Source: Adiantum capillus-veneris
Taxonomy: Eukaryota; Streptophyta; Polypodiopsida; Polypodiales; Pteridaceae
Direction of reading: 5' to 3'
Assembly (NCBI GenBank): GCA_014529385.2
Contig: CM043956.1
Location: 59,037,120-59,101,119, forward strand
Length of the DNA: 64,000 bases
Shown here: positions 35,566 to 46,196 of the stretch, piece by piece
Layout of the letters: each line of letters starts with the position of its first letter
Position numbering within the stretch: the first letter of the stretch is position 1
The notes under the pieces: model-generated
What the model saw: the letters and a program-made list of their open reading frames with translations, nothing else
The model's database searches: none
Told to the model about the DNA's origin: nothing
Position numbers and translations under genes: made by a program

Positions 35566-35802
35566 ACTCGATCTAACGTAAATAAGCGTAAATCTAAATA
35601 AACGTAAATCTAACTAAAAATAAACCTAAATCTAATTTAACGTAAGTCTACATCTAACCTAATCTTTAACGTCTTTTGGGATAGTTTCCTACGACGTTAA
35701 AACTCTCTTCTTCTTGTGTGTGTGTGTGTGTGTGTGTGGGTAAACCTAAATAAACCTAAGTCTAATCTAATATAACATAAATCTAAATCTAACGTAAATT
35801 AT
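35566..35802. repeat. Direct repeat, left of captured exon
   Basis: Contains AAATCTAA-rich sequence, then CTAATCTTTAACGTCTTTT, AGTTTCCTACGACGTT and CTCTCTTCTTCTTGTGTG, and then the start of a second unit (CTAATCTAATATAAC). The same order recurs at 36238-36410. A third trace (AGTTTCCTACGACGTTAAA) is at about 36565. Confidence 0.85.
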
Positions 35803-35859
35803 GTTATATTAAAAACAAAGAACTAAACTAACAGGGATTATAAGAACCTTAAAACTGAT

Positions 35860-36238
35860 TTAACACATAATTTTTCACATAACTCGGCAAGAGTTGGCAT
35901 TCTCATCACTAAAGATGTGAGAGTTAACTTCCGACGGTGACGCTGCCTCATCTCCATCCACATCTGACGACAGCAATTGGCCCTTTAGACCGTTCTTGCT
36001 CTTGTTACTAACTTTGAAGTTGCTGTTGAATGACTAGAGGTTGTCTAGATGGTCATTGTGTCGGGGATGTAGTGACTCTTGCCGCCCTGAAGATCCACCT
36101 TCTTCCCTATCTTCTGAAGACATTTCACCAGTACTTTTGGATCGACGGAGCCCACCATGAGTGAAGGCAGCAATACCCTATATTCCATTGAGGGCTTTCT
36201 TCACCCGCTTCATGCAGGCATCGCAGTCTATGGAGACC
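35860..36238 (-). pseudogene. Captured HMA-domain (HIPP-like) exon inside CACTA-1
   Basis: The minus strand from 36238 reads VSIDCDACMKRVKKALNGI, a heavy-metal-associated domain start with the CxxC copper-binding motif (CDAC). After a stop and a frameshift it continues as MVGSVDPKVLVKCLQKIGKK and VDLQGGKSHYIP, the second half of an HMA fold. A polar linker follows (SKNGLKGQLLSSDVDGDEA) to about 35,880. The order matches plant HIPP/HMA metallochaperone-like proteins. TTTAG directly before VSI fits a splice acceptor, where HIPP genes usually have an intron. It lies in transposase orientation, between two direct repeats, and has no role in transposition. It is therefore best read as a captured host gene fragment, now broken. 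Confidence 0.75.
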
Positions 36239-36410
36239 TAAATCTAATCTAATATAACGTAAATCTAAATCTAGCGTAAATAAACGTAAATCTAGTTAAA
36301 AATAAACCTAAATCTAATTTAATGTAAGTCTAAATATAACCTAATCTTTAACGTCTTTTAAGATAGTTTCCTACGACGTTATAACTCTCTTCTTCTTGTG
36401 TGTGTGCGCG
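36238..36410. repeat. Direct repeat, right of captured exon
   Basis: The counterpart of 35566-35802, starting CCTAAATCTAATCTAATATA and ending CTTCTTCTTGTGTGTGTG. The captured HMA fragment is exactly the sequence between the two copies. Confidence 0.85.
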
Positions 36411-36599
36411 TGTGTGGATGTGTGTGCCAATAAAAAGAGATAAATGGTATAACCTTTCTATCACCCATGCCAAGTATGATAGATTGATTATGCCATTTCC
36501 CTCTTGAATAATAGGTCTTGAGTTCAACTCCTCGTCGGCTAGATCTTTAGGTCTTTTAATTTTAATTAGTTTCCTACGACGTTAAATTAGTTTCTCTCT

Positions 36600-36821
36600 T
36601 TTTCTCTCTCAATGTGTGTGCGTTTTTTTGGATCGTATGCATGTTTTCTCTCTCTTTTCCTCTCTCAATGTGTGCGTTTTTTGTTTATGCATGTTCTCTC
36701 TCTCTTTTCCTCTCTCAATGCGTGCGTTTTTTGTTTATGCATGCTCTCTCTCTCTTTTTCTCTCTCAATGTGTGTGTGCATTCTTTGTTTATGTATGTGT
36801 GTGTGCGTTTTTGTTTTTGTT

Positions 36822-36883
<62 letters not shown>

Positions 36884-36906
36884 AACACTATGTGTGTGTG
36901 TGTGTA

Positions 36907-36941
<35 letters not shown>

Positions 36942-37038
36942 AAGAGGGGAAGGGAACATGAGAATGAGGAGAGGGAAGGAGCATACCTGGCTCTCCTTCC
37001 TCTCCTCGTGTGTGTGTGTGTGTGTGTGTGTGGAGAAG

Positions 37039-37077
<39 letters not shown>

Positions 37078-37080
37078 GGG
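36600..37080. repeat. Compound microsatellite cluster in CACTA-1
   Basis: Four copies of a roughly 55-bp unit (TTCTCTCTCAATGTGTG ... GTTTATGCATG) are followed by (CT)n at 36826-36880, (TG)n at 36891-36920, (GA)n, (TG)n at about 37007-37032 and (GA)n at about 37042-37075. CACTA-2 carries the same cluster (58382-58795), so it moved with the element. Long open frames here are repeat artefacts. Confidence 0.93.
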
Positions 37081-37150
37081 AGAGCGTTACCTGCTCTTTG
37101 CTTGAGGGCGCCGAAAAACTCAGATCTGAGATCTGAGTTTTTGGGCGCAA

Positions 37151-37949
37151 TTTTGAGCGGGTTTAACTGAAAAATGGCGGAGTATGTCAACTCCCAAAGG
37201 CCACACACCATAGCGACGGTTATACACCATACTATGGTGGCTTCTCAAATCAATTTCCAAACGGGGGCTAAAAGAAATTTTAAGCCCACAGAAAACAAGG
37301 GTTCCAATGAGCCTAAGGGGAAGGACAATGTCCAAAAGTCTTCTAAGGGCAACTCCAACAAAGCTAAGGAGAAGGGAGTTGACAAAGGCAAAAATAAACT
37401 CTCTCTTGAAGAGCTTGAGCATTATTACAAGGATAACCGCTGTTTCAAGTGCGGCGAGCAAGGGCATGCATACCGCGCTTGTCTCCAAAAGAACACCCGC
37501 CATGAGACTCCTAGAGCTACCTTGGTCAAAATCCAAGCGGAGGAAACTCACCACAAAGGATCTCCTCTATGCCATGCTTGGGGAAAGGTAAGAGAACATG
37601 ATGCTTTTATTCTCTTTGATTCTGGTTCTACTTGCAATTTCATATCCACAGAGTTGGCCACCAAGCTAGGCATACAAGATTATGAGATGGGAGATGTCCT
37701 ACCCGCAGACGGTGCTTTCAAGGGGCAAGAAGCTTCAGTCACTCCCTTAATTGGGAAATTTTGAGGCTCCATGTGCAAAGCTGTTTGGACAAAGAGGACT
37801 TCTTTATCTCTCCTCTCAAGCATGAGGAGGTAATCCTAGGGGCACCATGGTTTGATCGCATGGCTGCCAATGTTAAATTCCCTAAAAGGAGAATCTTCTT
37901 TAGGTTCAGGGAAAAAGATATGTACATAGATGCTAAGGAAAATGGGTAA
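37151..37949 (+). pseudogene. Gypsy-2 gag C-terminus and protease
   Basis: Begins inside the capsid domain (MAEYVNSQRP ... IHHTMVASQINFQTGAKRN). It has an intact CCHC knuckle (CFKCGEQGHAYRAC) and an intact protease motif FDSGSTCNFIS. A one-base shift near 37,760 (TTTT versus TT in Gypsy-1) moves the following FFISPLKHEEVILGAPWFDR into another frame. The gag N-terminus is missing because of the deletion at the CACTA-1 junction. Confidence 0.88.
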
Positions 37950-38049
37950 CACCATACCCATTGTACATAAGCAAGCTTTCAATAAGTCAATAAAGAGCTC
38001 TATTTCCATGTACATGATTTTTGTTAAAGACTCTTAAAATGAACCTAAT

Positions 38050-39290
38050 GTTTTAGCAAAAGAAAATATACACAATCAAAAGGAATTAGAGTTATCCAAT
38101 TTTCTCAAAGGGTTTCAAGATGTCTTTATTGACGACATCCCTTGTGAGCTACCTCCTAAACGAGGAAATGATGACCATGCAATTGAACTTCTTCCAGGAA
38201 GTTCACAACCTAACAAACCTCCTTATAGAGTTTCTCAAGCTCAACAAGAGGAGATTATGTGGAACGTGCATGAGTTAGTTGAAAAGGGCATGGTTAGGAC
38301 TAGCTCATCTCCATTTTGTTCTCCTGTGCTATTAATGCAAAAGAAAGACGGCACATATCGTATGTGTGTCAACTATGGAGCACTAAATAGGATCACTATC
38401 AAGAATAGGTTTCCCATTCCACGGGTAGAAGACCTATTTGATAAGCTACAAGGGTCCACCTACTTCAGTAGGATTGACCTAAAAAGTGGCTATCATCAAA
38501 TAAGGATAGTTGATCAAGACATTGTAAAGACCACATTTTGCACTACGTTTGGTCTTTATGAATACATTGTCATGCCTTTTAGCTTGGTCAATGCACCAGC
38601 CACATTCAACCACTTGATGGAGAAGCTATTTAGGCCTCACCGAACCTTTAATAGAGTTTTCTTTGATGATATCATCATCTACTCTAATTCATTAGACGAA
38701 CACAAGCAACACCTCCAGGTAATATTTCAAGTTTTAAGAGATAATAAACTTTATGTTAATCGAAAGAAAAGTGAATTTTTCTTACAAGAGATTCGGTTTT
38801 AGGTCACATTATCTCTCAAGATGGCATCCAAATGGATCCATCAAAGTTAGAGGTAATAAAAGGATGGCAAACCAAGGAATCTTCATGAACTAAGAATCTT
38901 TATAGATATGTGTGCATACTATGGACGCTTCATAGAAAAGTTCTCACTAATAACAGGACCATTACATGACCTAACAAAGAAAAACGTTAGGTACACATGG
39001 TCTGTCAAGAGGAACGATGCTTTTGAAAATAAAAAAGAAAAGCTTATCTCTCAACCTGTGCTTACACTACCCGATCTCTCAAAGCCATTTGAGGTTCAAT
39101 GTTATACTTGTGGTGATTGCCTTGGAGCTGTTTTGCTCCAAGAAGGGCAAGACATAGGCTACGAAAGTCAAAGGCTTGACCCTGTTGAGCAAGATCTAGG
39201 CATATATGAAAAGGATCTCCTCGCAGTTCTACATGCCTTAGACTCATGGAAGCACTATTTATTAATTCCACAAACGGATCCCCAAAGTCT
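38050..39290 (+). pseudogene. Gypsy-2 reverse transcriptase and RNase H
   Basis: RT keeps PVLLMQKKDGTYRMCV, YFSRIDLKSGYHQIRI and FFDDIIIYSNS. RNase H contains FEVQCYTCGDCLGAVLLQEG and YEKDLLAVLHALDSWKHYL. Frameshifts near 38,800 and 38,870 separate the two. This copy is more complete than Gypsy-1. Confidence 0.92.
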
Positions 39291-40629
39291 TAAGTGCTTC
39301 ATGACGCAGACCAAGGTCTCTGACAAACAAATGAGGTGGGAAAATTTCCTTTCAAAATTTCATTTTCATATTGCTCACATTGTGGCCAAGCATAATCAAG
39401 TAGCCGTTGCACTCTCGACGGCCGAAAGTGAATGCGGTTCCATAGTAACTCACAATGATCTATTTTCTATGATAGATGAGTATGCTATTGATCCCAATTT
39501 TAGAGATGTGATTTCAGCCCTTGCACTAGGGAAGAAAGAGGAACCATTTACTTTACAAGATGGTTATCTTCTCTATGGAAATAGACTATGCATTACTAAC
39601 TCACTTCGTGAGAAAGTAATGTATGAATCTCATGCTCCTCCTTATGCGGGGCATAGAGGGATTCAATCTACCCTAAAGGGGATTGAAATATATTTCTATT
39701 GGGCTACCATGAAAGTAAACATACAAGACTATGTTTCTAAATGTTTGGTATGCCAAAAGATGAAGTTTGATAGAGGGAAGAAACCTGGATTGCTTCAACC
39801 TTTGCCAATCCCTAATTCACCATGGGAGAGCATATCTATGGATTTTATCTTTGGAATGCGTAAGTCTATCCATGGGAATATGGACGATAGTAGACAGGTT
39901 CAGTAAACAAGCTCATTTTATACCTGTCAAAAAGACTATCCAAGCCCATCAAATGGAAACCCTCTTCATTTCACAAATCTTCAAGTACCATGGCTTGCCA
40001 ATGTCCATAGTGTCCGATAGAGATCCTAGAATGACGAGTAATTTCTGGAAGGGTATTTTTGAGAATTTAGGAACAAGGCTAAACTTCTCTTCAGCCTCTC
40101 ATCCACAAACGGATGGCCAAAGTGAGATAGCTAATCTAACAATGCTTGATCTACTAAAAGCCTATGTAACGGAAGTAGATCAAATATCCCAATGGGAGAA
40201 GTACTTACCCTTAGTGGAGTATGCTTACAATAACATTGTACATACTTCCACGAGAAAAGCACCTTTCGAGGTAATTGAGGGAAGACAAAAAAGTCCCTTG
40301 CTACTTCAGGTACATGGGAAGATCTTTGCTGCAGATGAGTATAGCCGAGACCTACAAGAATCTTTCCAAAAGATTAAGGATGCTATCTGTATCTCACAGC
40401 AAAGGCAAAAGGCTGCTGTTGACAAGCATAGAAGAGCCCAAGCCTTTAAAGAAAATGATTGGGTCTTATTAAAATTTCCCAAGGCTCGATTAAGGCACAC
40501 AACAGGGCAAGAATCCTACAGGACGGGCCAAAAGTACTTTGCTAAGTTAGCAAAAAGGTACTATGATCCCTTCCAGATTCTTAGGCCAATCATTGAGATG
40601 GTCCATCAACTCAAGTTACCCAGCCACTG
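39290..40629 (+). pseudogene. Gypsy-2 integrase, interrupted by CACTA-3
   Basis: The zinc site (SHAPPYAGHRGIQ ... CLVCQKMKFDRGK) and core acidic residues (SMDFIFGM, SDRDPRMT, HPQTDGQSEIAN) are present. A frameshift near 39,880 between GNMD and VDRFSKQAHF is shared with Gypsy-1. The C-terminal region runs to HQLKLPSHC, where CACTA-3 begins at 40630. The protein resumes at 60,923. Confidence 0.92.
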
Positions 40630-40845
40630 CACTACAACATAACCCAAAGTTAGCGACGCCCTATATATCGACGCCTGTACCTTTCCACGCGGATATCGAC
40701 GTTCTTTTACCCTGTCGATATGCGTGTCAAAAAGTGCGTCGATATGCACGTGACAATATGCGTGGCAAGGCATGATTTTCCACGCTTATATCGACGGGCA
40801 TTACCACGCGTATATCGATGCACTTTTCGACGCTAAAAAATTGGG
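40630..40845. promoter_or_regulatory. CACTA-3 left subterminal repeats
   Basis: About ten motifs of the form TATCGACG or its reverse CGTCGATA, plus CCACGCG variants, within 215 bp of the left terminus. They are the probable binding sites of the element's second protein. The core differs from the TAGCGACG of CACTA-1/2 by one base. Confidence 0.85.
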
Positions 40846-40943
40846 GAAAAAAAGGCGAACCCGCATGCAGGGGCCATTTTCGCCTTCAACGCGCACGCTC
40901 AGATCTTGGCCGAAACCTACTGCGCAAGTATTATGGCACTCTT

Positions 40944-41238
<295 letters not shown>

Positions 41239-41454
41239 AATGTATGCGTAGGAAATTAAAATTAAAGAAAGAAAGGAAATGAAATGTTATATTAACGTGT
41301 TCAAAAGGCCAAAGTGACCTACGAGACCAGAAAGTTACAATGTGGTGGATCTGATACAAAGTCAGAATAACAAAATGACAAAATAAAATATTATGGAATC
41401 CTAAATTGCTGGATATGGACTAAGCAGCTAAAACAGATAGCTGGGATAGGTAGA

Positions 41455-41560
41455 TCATAGGAGATCCAGTATCTGTCGTCGCTGGCGGACCTCATCAATC
41501 TCCTCCATGGTCAGTAGTCTGACCGGGCGTTGTGCATGTCGAGCCAAAGTGACTTGGATC
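41455..41560 (-). other. Possible orphan terminal exon in CACTA-3
   Basis: The minus strand reads LARHAQRPVRLLTMEEIDEV then RQRRQILDLL and a stop at 41455. It is basic and reads like a C-terminal exon, bounded by GA microsatellite sequence. It might be the end of another gene carried by CACTA-3, but no family is recognised and the exon is too short for a firm call. Confidence 0.2.
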
Positions 41561-41645
41561 CTTTGATGCAGCCTCTATCGATGTTGTGTAGTCTGGCCTC
41601 CCTAGCTCAGTCGCTCGTTCGATCAGTAGAGAGATAGGGAAGTAG

Positions 41646-42331
<686 letters not shown>

Positions 42332-42344
42332 TAGAAGAAACTAT

Positions 42345-42532
42345 GGAACTAAAAGAGGCAAAGGAGTTTTGCCCGCAGCATGCATTGCCATGTACACCTG
42401 GGAGTGCACGTATGTGTCTACCCATATAGGATTTGACCAATAAAGATGAGATTTTGACCTGGTGGTCTTGATCTCCGTACACCTCTGGACCGAGGTGTAC
42501 GGAGATTGGGCAAGACTAGAGAATGCAAGGTA
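42345..42532 (+). promoter_or_regulatory. Conserved leader block upstream of CACTA-3 transposase
   Basis: Lies about 50-240 bp before the transposase ATG at 42585 and matches the minus strand of 35283-35480. It contains the perfect hairpin CTCCGTACACCTC - TGGACC - GAGGTGTACGGAG at 42473-42504 and a CCAAT element (TTGACCAATAAAGA). Conservation in two families whose coding parts differ far more suggests a function in transcription, RNA stability or translation of the transposase. Confidence 0.85.
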
Positions 42533-42584
42533 GTTTACATTGTGAGGAGTATATATATTAAAACAACATTCATAATCATTGTAG

Positions 42585-45500
42585 ATGGCAACGTCATCAA
42601 CTAACATGGAGGAAAAGATTGCATGCTCTTGCACGCTCTGCAAGTATCAAATCCTGCGTAAGCGTAGGATATGGAATGAGCATGTGCACAAGTACGGAGA
42701 GTTTGCTAGAGAAACCGTACAGAATCTACGATACGACTCCTACGGAACGGGCATTGATTTTCACGACATAGCACCTACATCTGAGAGAGAGAGAGAGAGA
42801 GAGAAAAAGGATTATGCGTGAAGGTCTGACCAATATAGAGCCAAGGATGGAAGCAGAAAAGGGCTTACAGACAGAAGACGATGGCATGGAGGAGATGCTG
42901 GATGCCTTCTTCCAGACAAGCGAGGAGAACGCTAACGAAGCAGCACCAGAAGCCGTGTGCCTATCTCCTGAAGACATGTTGAGGAAGTTGGCACGTCAAC
43001 CAATCTATGAAGGCGCCAAAATATCTGTGCTTCATACTTGTCTGGCGTTTTTGAATCTTCAGTCAGTGTACGGGTGGTCAGATGCAAGCGTCACTGCTTT
43101 GTTTAGGTACGTATTTTACAAAAGAGATTTTTTGATTGCAACGGTGACGTGCTTGGAGAGCTTTTTAATTTAATGTGGCTTAAACAGGTTGTTGCAGGAG
43201 CAACTTCTCCCAGCTGGCAATGAAATGCTCCCCTCCAAGCCAGACGCAAAGCAACTATTGACCTCAGTTGGCTTGGACTACAACAAGATTCATGCATGTC
43301 CAAATGATTGCATTCTTTTTTGCAATGAATTTGTTGATTGTCTGTTGTGTCCTAAGTGCGGAGCAATGAGCTACAAACAAGATGCAGTTGGCAAGACACT
43401 GCCAGCTAAAGTGTTGCGGCATTTACCTATTATTCCTAGGATAAAAAGCATGTTTCGTTGTGGTTCCATTGCAAAGTTGATGCGGTGGCATTCTACGAAT
43501 AGATCCACTGACGCAACATTTAGGGTGCCCGCTGATTCAAAGGCCTGGAGGAACATTGAAGATACCTGGCCACATTTTAAGAGTGAACCACGCAATTTGC
43601 GTTTGGGCATGGCAATGGATGGAGTCATTCATTTGTCTTGAGAAGCTCGTCATGGAGCACTTGGCCTGTGTGCCTTATCAATTACAACCTCCCGCCATGG
43701 CTTGCCATCAAGAAGGGTCATTTGATATTAAGCTTGATTGTACCTGGTAAGCTCAAGGCAAAAAACATGGATGTTTATCTAGCTCCACTAGTTGACGAGC
43801 TCCAGGAGTTATGGCATGGGATCGACATAGCAGAGGCGGTTGAACCAGTAGGGGAACAACATGCTAGGATCCATGTAATTCTTATGTGGACTATGCATGA
43901 TTGGCTAGGATACGGAGAAGCTTCTGATAACGGTTCTTGATTTTCAAAATTCTCGCTATTCGCAAGCACTTTGCCTTGGCCTGATTCATGCTTTAATATA
44001 TGCAGGTCTAACAACTTCGGGATACAATGCATGTCCAATTTGCAGGCAATCTTTGGATATGCGCTATTCTGCCTCTCTTCGAAAGACAATTTATCAAGGT
44101 CACCACCGTTATCTTCCAGATAGCCATTACTTGCACGAAGGTCGATTTGGTCGTGTCGAATGTCGTCCTATGCATGTACAAGAGTGGCATCGCCGATGGG
44201 AGCAACATGAGGGGCAACCTGTTCCAGGAATGAAACGTTTTTCCATTCTCCATACGTTGTCGTACTGGGGTGATCTACTAATTAACCATTTGCTGGATCC
44301 AATGCATATATTCAAGAATGTGGGAGAGCTCCTCTGGAAGACAATCATGGGAATGAAAGACAATCGAGCTTCACGAGATGATTTGCAGTCAGTTGGAAAG
44401 ATGCCAGAGCTGTGGCATTTCACCAATCCAGCTGGCCAAACAAAACTTCCAAGAGCGCCATGGGTATTGCTAAAAAGCGAAGAGCGACAAGTTAAAAGGG
44501 TGATTTCAGAGTTCAGGACGCCAACAGGATATATGCGATGTCTCAAGATAGCATTCACCCGTGACGATCAACTGTCAGGACTGAAACCGCACGACTGGCC
44601 TAAGTTCTTGCAATTCATTCTTCCAATTGCGATCAAGGGGTGTTTAACGGAGGAAGTGCGGACCTGCATATACAAGATTTCAGAGATAGTGCGGTGGATC
44701 TCTTCCAAGGAGATACGGGACGAATCTATTGCAATCGCAAGGGCTAACTCCATTGAGGCAGTTTGCATGATTGAGAAGTATCTACCCACGAGCTTCCTAA
44801 CTATCCAAATGCACTTGCTCATCCATGTAGTAGATGAGGTTGCAGTGGCAGGTACAGTCCACAGCCGTTGGATGTTCTTTCTAGAGTGGTTCATGAAAAT
44901 ACTTAAGGGTTTTGTTCGCCAAAAAGAGCGTCCAGAGGGGAGCATGGCAGAAGGATGGCTGGTGCAAGAGTCTCTTGTCTTGACGACCCAATTTCTATCC
45001 GTTTTTGACCCAGAAATGCCTCGACTGTGGAGCGATGAGGAGGATGCAAGACTGGTGGGAGAGGAGCCACAAGGTTAAGGAGTGCCGAAGAAAATGAACG
45101 ATGCCATGCGAGAAAAGATCATGAAGTTCTGTATACTAAATTCAGCGCCGATGCAAAAATGGCTTGAAAGGTACGAAGAAGAGAAAGAGAGACGCAATAG
45201 GGAGCGACACGATTTCAGGCGAAGCCGAACGACTAGAGGCTTACCCTTGCCAGACTATCTCGCTCCTCTACCTGAATTCCCTACAATGGCATGGTTGGAC
45301 AAGACAGTGAGAGCAGTTCGACAGATTGGAGAACCAATATCTCTAGAAGAGGAGGAGCTGGCTATTGAATGTGACTGGAAGTATCATACATACATGGAAT
45401 TGTGGTCGCATGGAAAGCATTTCAGAACACAACAAATTGACAGTAGAAGAAACACGTTTGACAGTGGGGTAATGGTTAGTTTCATGCAAAAGAGAAGGGC

Positions 45501-45951
45501 CAATGCCAGAGACATGAATGAGAGCACTAGCAACCTGGATAACTGTGGTCGGGTGTCAGATATCCTGAAAGTCAGCTTCAGGCGGTTTGAGATGTTTTTG
45601 TTGGATGTGAAGTGGTTCAAGGTGATTACTTCTGGTCGCAATGAAACGGTACGCAAAGATGGAAACAAGCTTGTGCAAATAGATTCTACAAAGGTTTGGA
45701 CAGATGCGAGCGACACATTTGCTCTCCCCGAACATTGCGAGCAAGTGGTCTTTGTACCGGACCCTCGAGAGCGACAGTGGTGGTTTGTGGTTCAGGTTGC
45801 TCCAAGAAATAAACAAGTATTTGAAGGGCAAGAGCTCCTGGAGGAAAGTCAGACAGACAACGTCCATACTATTGTGACATTAGATGAGGAGGACGAAGGT
45901 ATGGCAGAGGAAGCTGACAGATATATGAGGGATGACGTAGAAGAGGCATAA
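42585..45951 (+). pseudogene. CACTA-3 TNP2-type transposase
   Basis: The ATG at 42585 starts a Transposase-associated domain (CSCTLCKYQILRKRR ... HVHKYGEF). A (GA)n run at 42782-42805 shifts the frame. An intron follows at about 43107-43187 (TTTAG/GTACGT donor, AAACAG acceptor), at the same place as in CACTA-1. The TNP2 core follows (KIHACPNDCILFCNEFVD, AMDGVIHLS with a frameshift near 43,640, INYNLPPWLAIKKGH, HLLDPMHIFKNVGELLWK), then DUF4218 (QMHLLIHVVDEVAVAGTVHS, FVRQKERPEGSMAEGWL), an in-frame TAA at 45076, and DUF4216 (MFLLDVKWFKVI, QWWFVVQVAPRN). With at least three lesions the gene is inactive as read. Confidence 0.88.
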
Positions 45952-46196
45952 TTGGCACTTGTAGATGAAGATGCAATGGATGAAGACAATCTGCTAGAAC
46001 GAGTTGGGGCAGAGTTATGTCTGCAATTAGAGATAGACAATGATACGATGCAAGATCTTATCGATGATGCCTCACTCGTTAAGGCCTAGGCCTGTAAGTG
46101 TTTGTGTGAAGACGTTGATTTAAAATTAAGCTTAAAGTTAATTTAAACAAAGGTGTTCTGACGCTTTATTTTACTTTCTTTGTGTAGGACTTTAGT

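Larger units (their letters stand above)
29264..37148 (-). mobile_element. CACTA-1: CACTA transposon lacking its right terminus
   Basis: The left end CACTACAAGAGG (29264) and the subterminal TAGCGACG repeats are identical in layout to CACTA-2, which is complete. The element carries two minus-strand genes, a Transposase_24-like gene and a TNP2 transposase, plus a long 5' region with a captured host exon and microsatellites. Similarity to CACTA-2 stops at about 37,148 (after TTTTTGGGCGC). The last 148 bp, including the right inverted repeat, are missing and the sequence passes straight into Gypsy-2 gag. The element therefore cannot move by itself. The joint deletion of transposon end, LTR end and gag start points to an aberrant excision or a later deletion. 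Confidence 0.92.

Noticed and set aside
36505-36545. B-box-like GAGTTCAACTCC inside CACTA-1
   Set aside because: A single loose match without an A box at the right distance. It is probably chance or an unrecognisable SINE remnant.
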